A DNA stretch of 64,000 nt from an uncultured Desulfobacter sp. (lineage in GTDB: Bacteria > Desulfobacterota > Desulfobacteria > Desulfobacterales > Desulfobacteraceae), in contig NZ_OY781882.1 of NCBI RefSeq assembly GCF_963677125.1, forward strand, positions 1,868,501 to 1,932,500. The letters are read 5' to 3'. The notes under the pieces are model-generated. The model saw only the letters and a list, made by a program, of their open reading frames with translations. It made no database searches and was not told where the DNA came from. The position numbers and the translations under genes were made by a program. This document shows positions 33,372 to 41,827 of the stretch, piece by piece. Each line of letters starts with the position of its first letter. Positions within the stretch are counted from its first letter, which is position 1.

Positions 33372-34753
33372 CCCATGAAGACATCCTGGTCATTGCCATG
33401 ATGGCCTCCTTTATCGGCTTGCTGTTCACCGGTTTTCCAATCGCGCTTATCTTAGGCGGCGTCTCGGTCCTCTTTGCAGGCATCGGATATGTTTCTGACC
33501 TTTACTTCGGCACCATGACCGGTCTGGATTTCATGTCAATCGGCATGGAGGTCAACCGAATCTTTGCCATCATGGACAACTGGATCATGGTGGCCCTGCC
33601 CATGTTCATCTTCATGGGCCTGATGCTGGACCGGTCCGGCATTGCCGAACATATGATGCAAAATATCCAGCTCCTTTTCGGCAGGGTAAGGGGCGGGCTT
33701 GCCATCACGGTAACCCTCATCGGCATTATCCTGGCCGCCAGCACCGGGATCATCGGGGCCTCGGTGGTCCTTTTAGGGCTTTTATCCATGCCTGTAATGC
33801 TCAATCAGGGATATTCCAAATCCCTGGCATGTGGAACCATCTGCGGGGCCGGTACATTGGGAATCCTGATTCCGCCTTCCATCATGCTGGTCATGATGGC
33901 GGACAGACTTGGAGTCCCCGTGGGTGATCTTTTTATGGGCGCCCTATTCCCCGGCCTTGTTTTGGCAACCCTGTACATGATTTATATCCTTACTTTGGCA
34001 TGGCTTTCACCCCAAAGAGCGCCTCTGGTTCCGGACCAGGCGGACTTGTCCTGGAAACTGTTGGGATCAGCCCTGAAAACCTGTATCCCGCCAATGATTC
34101 TGGTATTCGCTGTTTTAGGCACTATCTCATTTGGAATGGCAACACCGACCGAAGCCAGTGGTATCGGAGCCCTGGGCGGCCTGATTCTCACCATTGTCAA
34201 CGGCCGATTCAATTTTAAGGTTTTAAAAGAAGTGGTGCATCAGACTTTCAGTATCACGGCGTATATTTTCGCCATCGTGATCGGGGCCACCTGCTTTGCC
34301 CTGGTATTGCGGGAACTGGGCGGAGATGCCCTTGTTGAAGAGACCCTGACAAGCCTGCCCTTTGGTCCTTACGGTATTGTGACCTTTATCCTTGGAATTG
34401 TATTTTTCCTAGGATTTTTTCTGGACTGGATTGAGATTACTCTGATCATCCTGCCCCTGCTGGCACCGGTAGTGCCGGCTCTGGGTATAGATCTCGGTGT
34501 CTGGCCCAACATAGACAATCCCACCCTGATCTGGTTTGCCATCCTTGTGGCCGTAGTACTCCAGACCTCATTTCTCACGCCACCAGTGGGATTTGCGATC
34601 TTTTACTTGAGAGGGGTCTGCCCGCCCGAAGTGAAGCTCAAGCATCTGTATAAAGGAGTGATTCCCTTTATCATTCTCCAACTCATCGGCCTTATCGTCA
34701 TTGTGATCTGGCCTGAAATCATTTTGTGGCTGCCTTCGGTTGCCTATCAGTAA
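33368..34753 (+). CDS. dctM: TRAP transporter large permease DctM
   Basis: The large membrane subunit catalyses ion-coupled solute import with DctQ. It has 461 residues and about 12 helices, with typical segments GASVVLLGLLSMPVML, CGTICGAGTLGILIPPS and FLDWIEITLIILPLLAPV. It ends the operon; an R1 element follows 4 bases later. Confidence 0.93.
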   Translation: MTHEDILVIAMMASFIGLLFTGFPIALILGGVSVLFAGIGYVSDLYFGTMTGLDFMSIGMEVNRIFAIMDNWIMVALPMFIFMGLMLDRSGIAEHMMQNIQLLFGRVRGGLAITVTLIGIILAASTGIIGASVVLLGLLSMPVMLNQGYSKSLACGTICGAGTLGILIPPSIMLVMMADRLGVPVGDLFMGALFPGLVLATLYMIYILTLAWLSPQRAPLVPDQADLSWKLLGSALKTCIPPMILVFAVLGTISFGMATPTEASGIGALGGLILTIVNGRFNFKVLKEVVHQTFSITAYIFAIVIGATCFALVLRELGGDALVEETLTSLPFGPYGIVTFILGIVFFLGFFLDWIEITLIILPLLAPVVPALGIDLGVWPNIDNPTLIWFAILVAVVLQTSFLTPPVGFAIFYLRGVCPPEVKLKHLYKGVIPFIILQLIGLIVIVIWPEIILWLPSVAYQ

Positions 34754-34757
34754 AACT

Positions 34758-34845
34758 AACGGCCATGGGTCGACCTGACAGATCATCTTTCAGACTTGGC
34801 CCACAACCAATGGCAAGTCTGAGTAACCGCCCCAGACTTTATAAT
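34758..34845 (+). repeat. R1 repeat, copy behind dctM
   Basis: AACGGCCATGGGTCGACC leads the 5' half, which ends TTGGCCCACAACCAA. The 3' half is TCTGAGTAACC to CCAGACTTTATAA. It begins 4 bases after the dctM stop, in the same direction. Confidence 0.85.
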
Positions 34846-35592
34846 TTAAAAGTCTACTCTGTAATAATTAATCGTTTTCTTCAGGAACTTTATCGAACGT
34901 ATGTACCCGGCAACTTCGGCATCCGTATCACTTTGTTTGGCTAATGCTTCTGCACGGGCCTGCCGGTTGAGCTGGTAGAGCTGAGAGGCATTGCCAAGAT
35001 CCTGGACATTGGTAATGGAAGCAATGGATTCCCGGTTCTTCAAAAATGGAATCAAATCATCACGAATGGAGGCCAGGTATAGCTCTGCAGGGTGCATTTC
35101 GAGAATATACCTTGAATGTTCCAGGTTGCGCATACCCGCAGGTGGACACAATCCCGGACACAATACCCCAGGATGTGATGCTGGTGCGCACAAGTGTATT
35201 TTCCGAACGGGTACTGTCATGGATGCTGGTACCCGTTGAGATTTTGGATTCGGTAAAGGTGCCTTCACACTTAAAATAAATGAGCAGGGAGTCAAACTGA
35301 ATTTCCGCATAAAATAAATGTGCGGCCTGAATCAAAACACACGTCCAAAGGAGGAAAGGATAATACCGGACAAGATCAGATGCCCAACACGCTGTTTTAA
35401 TAATCCTAAATCGCAGGTTGCAGCAAGGCCCTCGGTAAAGCCTGTGGCAGAATAGTGGTGAATCTGAACCAAGGTGTAAGCAATTAATACCAATAGGACA
35501 AGACATGCAATAAGCAAAGGTTTCCTAAATACTATTGGGATAAACCACATAGCGGGATTCTTCTTTGGCCCAGCTGGTGCCTGTGGGACCAT
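34846..35592 (-). pseudogene. Decayed gene for a single-pass membrane protein
   Basis: Three overlapping minus-strand frames look like pieces of one protein. The N terminus (from 35592) has a cytoplasmic start and membrane helix (LLIACLVLLVLIAYTLV); a second frame carries YAEIQFDSLLIYFKCEGTF and TLVRTSITSWGIVSG; the third, ending at 34846, carries RDDLIPFLKNRESIAS and ends with DAEVAGYIRSIKFLKK. Joining them requires two frame changes, near 35400-35330 and near 35150. The family is not recognised. A sequencing error could mimic this. Confidence 0.55.
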
Positions 35593-35601
35593 AATTTTAG
35601 C

Positions 35602-35694
35602 CTATGAAAGCAAGAATAACCCATTGAATTACTTTCATTATTTATTATGGGGCGAGTCTGGATGTTGATAGACCAGGTCGGCCCATGGCCGTTT
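35602..35694 (-). repeat. R1 repeat, full copy behind oadB
   Basis: On the minus strand AACGGCCATGGGCCGACC starts about 10 bases after the oadB stop. The 3' half is bounded by ATGAAAGTAATT and CTTTCATAG. Orientation follows oadB. Confidence 0.85.
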
Positions 35695-35702
35695 ATTTAG
35701 GA

Positions 35703-36830
35703 TTAAATCATCAGGCTCCAAAGTACGCCTGCGGCAATGGCGGAACCGATAACGCCGGAGACATTCGGGGCCATGGCATGCATGAGCAGAAAATTAGACG
35801 GATCTTCCCGCTGCCCCACAACATGTACTACCCGGGCGGAATCCGGCACGGCAGAGACACCGGCAGCACCTAACAGGGGATTGATCTTCTTTTTCAAAAA
35901 CAGGTTCATGAATTTGGCAAATAACAGTCCGCAGGCGGTTGCAATGCCAAAGGAGAGTGCCCCCAAAACAAAAATTTTCACGGAACTTTGGGTCAAAAAG
36001 ACATCTCCCTGGGTGGATGCCCCCACGGTAATACCCAAAAGAATGGTGGCGATATCAATCAATGCCGTACGCGCCGTGACGGCCAGGCGTTCTGTTACCA
36101 CAGCTTCTTTAAGGAGATTGCCAAAGCACAACATACCCAAAAGCGGCAGGGCGGCAGGCGCCAGAAAACAGCAAAGCAAAAAGGCGATAACCGGGAAAAT
36201 CATTTTTTCGCGCTTGGTGACCTGACGTGGCTCTTCCATGCGGATGAGCCGTTCCTGGCGAGTGGTTAAAAGCTTCATAATCGGCGGCTGGATTACCGGA
36301 ACCAGTGCCATGTAACTATAGGCTGCAACGGCAATGGGCCCGATAAGATGCGGGGCAAGCTTAGCGGTCAAAAAAATCGCCGTGGGTCCATCCGCTCCGC
36401 CGATGATACCAATGGAGGCTGCCTCTTTGGGCACAAAACCCAAGGCCAGTGCACCCAGGAATGTGATGAAGATGCCAGCCTGGGCTGCCGCACCCAATAG
36501 CATGAGGACCGGTCGAGCCAGAAGCGTTGAAAAATCTGTCATGGCACCGATACCAAGGAATATCAACGGCGGGTAGATGCCCTGGGTTACCCCAAAATAC
36601 AAATAGTGCAGAACTGAATTATTTTCATAAATACCCAGACCAAGGCCCTTGAAAATCGGAATGTTTCCCACAAGCATCCCAAATCCAATGGGAACCAGCA
36701 ATAATGGCTCATAATCCTTTGCAATGCCCAGATATATAAAGATCATACCAACGATTATCATAATAATGTTTCGGTAATCGCACAGATAAAACCCGGTGTT
36801 CTGAAAAAATTCTAAAAATAAAGTATCCAT
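35703..36830 (-). CDS. oadB: Na+-translocating decarboxylase, beta subunit
   Basis: This 375-residue membrane protein couples decarboxylation of a carboxybiotin-bound group to Na+ export (OadB/GcdB/MmdB family). The Na+-site region GIIGGADGPTAIF and the late NFLLMHAMAPNVSGVIGSA are conserved. The carboxyltransferase and biotin subunits are not in the window, so the substrate (oxaloacetate, methylmalonyl-CoA or glutaconyl-CoA) cannot be named. It follows the gamma-like gene by 72 bases. Confidence 0.93.
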   Translation of the reverse strand: MDTLFLEFFQNTGFYLCDYRNIIMIIVGMIFIYLGIAKDYEPLLLVPIGFGMLVGNIPIFKGLGLGIYENNSVLHYLYFGVTQGIYPPLIFLGIGAMTDFSTLLARPVLMLLGAAAQAGIFITFLGALALGFVPKEAASIGIIGGADGPTAIFLTAKLAPHLIGPIAVAAYSYMALVPVIQPPIMKLLTTRQERLIRMEEPRQVTKREKMIFPVIAFLLCCFLAPAALPLLGMLCFGNLLKEAVVTERLAVTARTALIDIATILLGITVGASTQGDVFLTQSSVKIFVLGALSFGIATACGLLFAKFMNLFLKKKINPLLGAAGVSAVPDSARVVHVVGQREDPSNFLLMHAMAPNVSGVIGSAIAAGVLWSLMI

Positions 36831-36902
36831 TGATTTGTTATTTCTTTCAATTTCTCATGGTCATCAAAAAATTAACGGCCAGTCTTAATCAGATCTAAGA
36901 AT

Positions 36903-37367
36903 TTACGAAGTGGTGCGGATGAATATATCCTCATCCCATGTGAAGTATCCCTGTTCATCGGCACACAGGATACCGGATTCAATTAATAGATTTACATTAG
37001 CATGGGGTTCATTAAGGCCGGAAAGCTCAGCCATGCGCAAAAGCTTCGGCAAAGCAATCTCATCATCCATGGTCTGAGCCAAAAGATTATATTGCCGACA
37101 AGTTTGTTTTTGAACCTCGGTTAGGACCATGCACGGTTTATCGGCAGTCGCCTTGACGGCAGTTTTGGATTTTAAAGTAAACAACTTTTTTATTTTGCCC
37201 GGATTATCGTACAAGGCCACCAATTTATGAAGCTGGGAGATCAGGGCCGACAAAGTCACAAGCCCTGTAAACACAATAGTAACACCCACAACTGAAATGG
37301 CCCACCCGTTGTGGGCGTTTATGGCCTCAAGTCCATAAAGAACGCCGACAGCGTCAACTCCATTCAA
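36903..37367 (-). CDS. OadG-like gamma subunit with extra C-terminal domain
   Basis: This 154-residue protein has one N-terminal membrane helix (AISVVGVTIVFTGLVTLSALI), as in OadG-type gamma subunits that hold the decarboxylase together. In place of the usual short Pro/Ala-rich tail there is an 85-residue soluble domain (from about 70, TEVQKQTCRQYNLLAQ) that looks like a small winged-helix fold (LLRMAELSGL, LLIESGILCADEQGYFTW). It lies directly upstream of oadB. Confidence 0.75.
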   Translation of the reverse strand: MNGVDAVGVLYGLEAINAHNGWAISVVGVTIVFTGLVTLSALISQLHKLVALYDNPGKIKKLFTLKSKTAVKATADKPCMVLTEVQKQTCRQYNLLAQTMDDEIALPKLLRMAELSGLNEPHANVNLLIESGILCADEQGYFTWDEDIFIRTTS

Positions 37368-37399
37368 GACACACCTCTTTTTTTAGCATTTATATTTTT

Positions 37400-37840
37400 T
37401 TAAATAAGGCCGGTTTCGGCAAGATTTGAACAAAAGGGGGCCTTTTCTTTGCAGAACTGCTGCCATCCATCCAGAATTACTGCCGCGACCTGGGTGTCAT
37501 AGCCGGTCAAATCAAGGATATCCTGACAGGGCACAACCCAGACACTCCCTTTTTCCAGCACCGTAATTGTGGCAGTGTTCGTTCCGTTCAGACTCACCAT
37601 TGACAAGCCTGCAAAGTCCCCGGGGCGATTGAGCACCACAGCCCTGCCATCTTCCATGGCCACAAGCAGTGCTCCTTTTTCCAGAAGAAAGAAAAACTGG
37701 GTACCATGACCCGCCCGTGCCAACACTTCACCAGACAGAACCGACCACCGTGAAAATAAAGGCACAAGATTGTCAATATCCTGGGTACCAAGGCCCTTAA
37801 AAATAATAGATTCTGATAAGCATGCTGCAGAACTGTCCAT
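37400..37840 (-). CDS. Cyclic-nucleotide-binding (Crp-like) domain protein without DNA-binding domain
   Basis: This 146-residue protein consists of one cNMP-binding beta-barrel (FKGLGTQDIDNLVPLF, GEVLARAGHGTQFFFLLEKGALLVAM, GDFAGLSMVSLNGTNTATITVLEKG) with no helix-turn-helix. The phosphate-binding cassette departs from the classical RxS pattern, so nucleotide binding is uncertain. It is first in the group with the decarboxylase gamma and beta genes, which is unusual. I chose the ATG at 37840, which has a strong AAGGAGG site 3 bases away; an in-frame ATG at 37975 would add 45 residues. Confidence 0.8.
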   Translation of the reverse strand: MDSSAACLSESIIFKGLGTQDIDNLVPLFSRWSVLSGEVLARAGHGTQFFFLLEKGALLVAMEDGRAVVLNRPGDFAGLSMVSLNGTNTATITVLEKGSVWVVPCQDILDLTGYDTQVAAVILDGWQQFCKEKAPFCSNLAETGLI

Positions 37841-38294
37841 ACGCCTCCTTAAATTATCATTGGAGTTTGAAGCAAGCTTCCTTTGAGAAAGAGTATTCAA
37901 GCATATTTTATAAATTCTGTCGAGTTTAAAACATCCGAGATAGGCCGCTTGCATGTAAAAGAAATGTAATCCCAATTGAGTACGGCAACCTATTGTTTAA
38001 ATTTTCAATGCAGGCTCTATTATGTGGCATATTAAACAATAATTTCATGAATGCAATTATTTATACCCCGATCAATTTAGCCTCGAATAATGCTCCAGAA
38101 ATCAAAGTACTCTTTATAATTAATCATTATTAGAATTTTTCTTTTATACAAATAACTATGTAATTCTAACTAGTTAAAATATCACACGAGTTTCAATATT
38201 TGACAAAATACATCGAATACAATATATATAACACAAACAAATCAAGACACTTAAATAAAAGGTGAGCTCTTTAGCCCAGAAAGAAGAACTATTT
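37841..38294. other. AT-rich divergent region between decarboxylase group and proVWX
   Basis: No gene is seen in this very AT-rich 454-bp region. It holds the plus-strand proV promoter (38200-38228). I could not pick a promoter for the minus-strand group. Confidence 0.5.
38200..38228 (+). promoter_or_regulatory. Sigma-70-type promoter of proVWX
   Basis: TTGACA at 38200-38205 and TATATA at 38223-38228 are 17 bases apart, placing the transcription start near 38235, about 60 bases before the proV ATG. Confidence 0.6.
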
Positions 38295-39554
38295 ATGGAT
38301 CAAATTATTATTAAGAATATTTTTAAGATATTCGGCCCGGATCCCAAAAAGGCAATATCCCTTATTGATCAGGGTTTCACCAAGGAAGAAGTCCTTGAAA
38401 AAACGGGCATGACCGTGGGCGTGAACAATGCGGATTTCACAATTAAACGCGGAGAAATATTCGTGGTCATGGGGCTGTCCGGATCAGGCAAATCCACCCT
38501 GGTCAGAATGTTCAACCGGCTGATTGAACCATCGTCCGGTGAAATCCACATCAACGGCCAAAACATTACAGCCATGGAAAATAAGGACCTTGTGAAGTTC
38601 AGACTTAAACATATGAGCATGGTGTTTCAATCCTTTGCCCTGATGCCCCATCTCACGGTCCTGGAAAATGCCGCCTTTGGTCTTGAACTGGCCGGTGAAC
38701 CCAAATCCGTGAGAAATCAGCGAGCGACTGAAGCGTTAAGTCAGGTGGGCCTGGAAGGCTGGGAAGACCAGTACCCCAAACAACTATCCGGAGGCATGCA
38801 GCAGCGTGTCGGTCTGGCCAGGGCTCTGGCCGCAGACCCGGACATTATGTTGATGGACGAAGCCTTTTCCGCCCTGGATCCGCTGATCCGAACCGAGATG
38901 CAGGATGAACTTATCAAACTCCAGGAAGACAGCGAAAGGACCATTGTATTTATCTCCCACGACCTGGATGAAGCCCTTAGAATCGGCGACCGCATCGCCA
39001 TCATGGAAGGGGGACGTGTTGTCCAGGTAGGCACCCCCGAAGAGATTCTCCAGAATCCGGCCGATGATTATGTCCGGGCCTTTTTCAGGGGCGTGGATCC
39101 CACCAACGTCATTTCAGCCGGAGAAATTGTCAACACAAATTACCCTACAATTATCAAAACAAAAAAAGGCGATATCCGAAGCTCCCTGGAGCTGTTAAAT
39201 GCCAGGGATTTCAACCATGGTTATGTGCTGAACGCCAAACGCCAATTTTTGGGAATCGTATCCATTGATACCCTTCAGGATGCAGTGGAAAACGGCCGTT
39301 CAAAAGAGTCTCTTGAGATCTGCTATTTGCCGGAAGTCAATCCGGCAAATGTCAATGACAACATGCAGGATATTCTTCCAGAAGTGGCGTCTAAGGGCTT
39401 TCCCATCCCTGTACTTGATGACAATAATATATTTAAAGGTGTGGTTTCAAAAAACAGGTTCCTGAAAACCCTTCACAAATCAGAAGTTAATGGCCATAAC
39501 GGATCGGCAAACGGATATGAAGAACCGGCCCAACCCCTCCAAACCGCTCTTTAG
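38295..39554 (+). CDS. proV: ProV, ATP-binding subunit of glycine betaine/proline importer
   Basis: The ATPase of an osmoprotectant ABC importer, 419 residues: the ProV-specific N-terminal extension (FKIFGPDPKKA), Walker A GLSGSGKST (near 63), signature LSGGMQQRV, Walker B LMDEAFSALDP, switch His in ISHDLDE, and a C-terminal CBS pair (about 285-400) that in relatives senses ionic strength. I prefer the ATG at 38295; a GTG at 38262 is possible. It leads proVWX. Confidence 0.95.
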   Translation: MDQIIIKNIFKIFGPDPKKAISLIDQGFTKEEVLEKTGMTVGVNNADFTIKRGEIFVVMGLSGSGKSTLVRMFNRLIEPSSGEIHINGQNITAMENKDLVKFRLKHMSMVFQSFALMPHLTVLENAAFGLELAGEPKSVRNQRATEALSQVGLEGWEDQYPKQLSGGMQQRVGLARALAADPDIMLMDEAFSALDPLIRTEMQDELIKLQEDSERTIVFISHDLDEALRIGDRIAIMEGGRVVQVGTPEEILQNPADDYVRAFFRGVDPTNVISAGEIVNTNYPTIIKTKKGDIRSSLELLNARDFNHGYVLNAKRQFLGIVSIDTLQDAVENGRSKESLEICYLPEVNPANVNDNMQDILPEVASKGFPIPVLDDNNIFKGVVSKNRFLKTLHKSEVNGHNGSANGYEEPAQPLQTAL

Positions 39555-39568
39555 TAGGAAAATTAAAT

Positions 39569-40399
39569 ATGTTTGATGAAAAAGTACTCCCTATAGACAT
39601 TTGGATCACGGCGTTTGTTGACTGGTTGGTCAACAATTACCGTGATATTTTTCAAGTTATAAAATGGCCGGTGGAACAGATTCTAACCGGTCTCGACATT
39701 GGGCTTAACGCTGTGCCGCCGATCATTATAATAGCCATTCTGGCTTTTTGTGCATGGCGCTTTTCAGGATGGGCCCTGGCTGTTTTCAGCATAGTGGCAA
39801 TGGTATTTATCGGTCTGATAGGCTTCTGGTCAGACACCATGACCACCCTGGCCATGGTTTTGGCCTCGGTTTTGTTTTCCACCATTGTCGGGGTTCCAGT
39901 CGGTATTGCCGCCGGGCGAAGCGACCGGGTGGAAACCCTTGTCAGGCCCTTTTTAGATGCCATGCAGACCACCCCGTCCTTTGTATACCTGGTTCCCATT
40001 GTCATGCTCTTTTCCGTGGGGAATGTAGCAGGCGTCCTTGCCACCATTATTTTTGCCATGCCTCCCATTATCCGCCTGACAAGTCTTGGTATCCGCGGGG
40101 TACATCCGGAACTGGTTGAAGCGGCCACCGCCTTTGGCGCGACCCGTAAGCAGGTATTGTTCAAGGTCCAGATTCCTCTGGCCATGCCCACTATACTGGC
40201 GGGACTGAACCAGACCATTATGATGGCTCTTGCTATGGTGGTCATTGCAGCATTGATCGGGGCCGGCGGTTTGGGATCGCCTGTCATCCAGGGACTGAAC
40301 ACACTGGATATCGGCCTTGCCGTTATGGCGGGGTTAAGCATTGTTTTGGTGGCGGTGTTGTTGGACAGGATAACCCAGTCCATGGCCGGTAAAAATTAG
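39569..40399 (+). CDS. proW: ProW, permease of glycine betaine/proline importer
   Basis: This 276-residue inner-membrane permease has about six helices. The ATPase-contact loop is around VEAATAFGATRKQVLFKVQIPLAMPTILAG. It follows proV by 14 bases. An R2 hairpin begins 1 base after its stop and separates it from proX. Confidence 0.95.
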   Translation: MFDEKVLPIDIWITAFVDWLVNNYRDIFQVIKWPVEQILTGLDIGLNAVPPIIIIAILAFCAWRFSGWALAVFSIVAMVFIGLIGFWSDTMTTLAMVLASVLFSTIVGVPVGIAAGRSDRVETLVRPFLDAMQTTPSFVYLVPIVMLFSVGNVAGVLATIIFAMPPIIRLTSLGIRGVHPELVEAATAFGATRKQVLFKVQIPLAMPTILAGLNQTIMMALAMVVIAALIGAGGLGSPVIQGLNTLDIGLAVMAGLSIVLVAVLLDRITQSMAGKN

Positions 40400-40400
40400 T

Positions 40401-40521
40401 GCTTGGACACAAAGGCACCCACCTGCGGCGTTGCAGAAAAGTGTGCAATCCTCACAACCATGCGGTTGCTCCGGTTGCAAACTTTTCTGCGCCTTGCATC
40501 TGGGCACCTTTGTGTCCAAGC
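40401..40521 (+). repeat. R2 long-hairpin repeat, copy D
   Basis: The outer arms GCTTGGACACAAAGG and CCTTTGTGTCCAAGC are perfectly complementary but differ in sequence from those of copies B and C. The core shows CTGCGGCGTTGCAG, AATCCTCACAACC, GGTTGCTCCGGTTGC and CTGCGCCTTGC. It lies between proW and proX, within the operon, so it may lower or protect distal mRNA instead of terminating it. Confidence 0.9.
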
Positions 40522-40622
40522 CCGAACCTCTGGTTAAGATGAAATTAGACATTAAGGGGTGTTCGGCACATTTTGAGCTGCTCATCCTTAATGACAGATT
40601 TAACAAAAAAACAGGAGAAATT

Positions 40623-41657
40623 ATGAACATTGCAAAAAAGATCTGCTTATTTCTGGTTGCGGTTTCCATGATCATGGTCACCCCGGCCTTTGCATCTTCG
40701 GACAAACCCGGAGAAGGCGTCACAGTTAAACCTGCACGGGCGACCTGGAACACAGGCTATTTTCAGGAGGCAATTGTCAGCCGCGCCTTAACCGAATTAG
40801 GCTATAACGTCAAGAAACCCAAAGACCTGAAAAACCCGATTTTTTACAAAGCATTGACCTTGGGCGACTTGGACTATTGGTGCAATGGATGGTTTCCCAT
40901 GCATAACGACCAACTCCCCAAAGATTTCGATGTCAAAGCTGAAAAAATTGGATACGTGGCTCAGGCCGGCGGACTTCAGGGGTATCTGGTATCTAAAGAT
41001 GCGGTTGAAAAATACAACATCAAATCATTGGATGACTTTAAACGCGAAGACGTTAAAAAGGCTTTTGACAAAAACCATGACGGCAAAGCCGATTTGACCG
41101 CTTGCCCTCCGGGATGGGGATGCGAAAAAGTGATTGCCCATCACTTGAAAGTTTATGATCTCGAAGATGACATCAATCCTGTAAAAGCATCTTATGAAGC
41201 GGGCATGGCATCTGCTATCGGCGCATTCAAAGCAGGAGAACCCATCTTCTTTTACACCTGGACCCCGAACTGGACCGTGTATAAGCTTAAACCCGGCAAA
41301 GACGTCATGTGGGTTAACGTACCTAAAATTGCGCCCACTAAAGCCCAAGCCGTGGCCGAGGATAGAATGACCCAGTCCGGCGTTGACGGCTCGGTTACCG
41401 ATCCTGTGAAGCTGGGATTTGTTGTTTCAGATATCCGCATTGTAGCCAACAAGAAATTTTTAGCAGACAACCCTGCCGCTAAAAAATTTCTTGAAATATT
41501 CACCCTGCCCTTGGCAGATATCAATGAGCAGAACACCCGCATGAACGCAGGTGAAAAATCCGCCAAAGACATCCAGAAACATGTCACCGAGTGGATTGCT
41601 AAAAATCAGGCCAAATGGGACGACTGGCTGGCCCAAGCCCGGGCTGCAGCAAAATAG
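40623..41657 (+). CDS. proX: ProX, periplasmic glycine betaine-binding protein
   Basis: This 344-residue solute-binding protein has a signal peptide (about 1-23, ending AFA). Tryptophans typical of the betaine cage appear in ATWNTGYF, YWCNGWFP and YTWTPNWTVYK. I use the ATG at 40623 with GGAG 8 bases before it; the frame is open up to 40431 but that part translates the R2 element. It ends the operon at a strong terminator. Confidence 0.95.
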   Translation: MNIAKKICLFLVAVSMIMVTPAFASSDKPGEGVTVKPARATWNTGYFQEAIVSRALTELGYNVKKPKDLKNPIFYKALTLGDLDYWCNGWFPMHNDQLPKDFDVKAEKIGYVAQAGGLQGYLVSKDAVEKYNIKSLDDFKREDVKKAFDKNHDGKADLTACPPGWGCEKVIAHHLKVYDLEDDINPVKASYEAGMASAIGAFKAGEPIFFYTWTPNWTVYKLKPGKDVMWVNVPKIAPTKAQAVAEDRMTQSGVDGSVTDPVKLGFVVSDIRIVANKKFLADNPAAKKFLEIFTLPLADINEQNTRMNAGEKSAKDIQKHVTEWIAKNQAKWDDWLAQARAAAK

Positions 41658-41679
41658 ACGGTTCTTTTTTTAGACAGAC

Positions 41680-41723
41680 AAAGCCCCCTTGCAGGCATAT
41701 TTTCCTGCAAGGGGGCTTTTTTT
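41680..41723 (+). terminator. Strong rho-independent terminator after proX
   Basis: A perfect 16-bp stem (AAAGCCCCCTTGCAGG and its complement) closes an 8-base loop and is followed by a run of T. It ends the proVWX transcript and insulates the next operon. Confidence 0.95.
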
Positions 41724-41733
41724 ATGGATTGAG

Positions 41734-41779
41734 ACTCTTGTTTAAAGAGTTGACGGCAAACCTGTAACTATCGTATGAT
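41734..41779 (+). promoter_or_regulatory. Promoter of the BMP importer operon with adjacent dyad
   Basis: TTGACG (41750-41755) and TATGAT (41774-41779) are 18 bases apart. A 6-bp dyad (ACTCTT-5-AAGAGT, 41734-41750) touches the -35 element and may bind a regulator. The transcription start would be near 41786. Confidence 0.55.
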
Positions 41780-41827
41780 TCCAAGAATTTCTTGATACCC
41801 CCAACACTATAAATATTGGAGATAACG

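Noticed and set aside
31788..34753. TRAP transporter as importer of the putative nickel chelator
   Set aside because: Proximity alone suggested it, but the binding protein looks TakP-like (carboxylates), and an R2 hairpin plus a separate dyad separate it from the chelator genes.
39652..40383. 243-codon open frame antisense to proW
   Set aside because: ProW is certain on the other strand; the antisense frame is a shadow from codon bias.
40431..40622. N-terminal extension of ProX by 64 residues
   Set aside because: The extension translates the R2 repeat; the proper start at 40623 has a signal peptide and ribosome-binding site.
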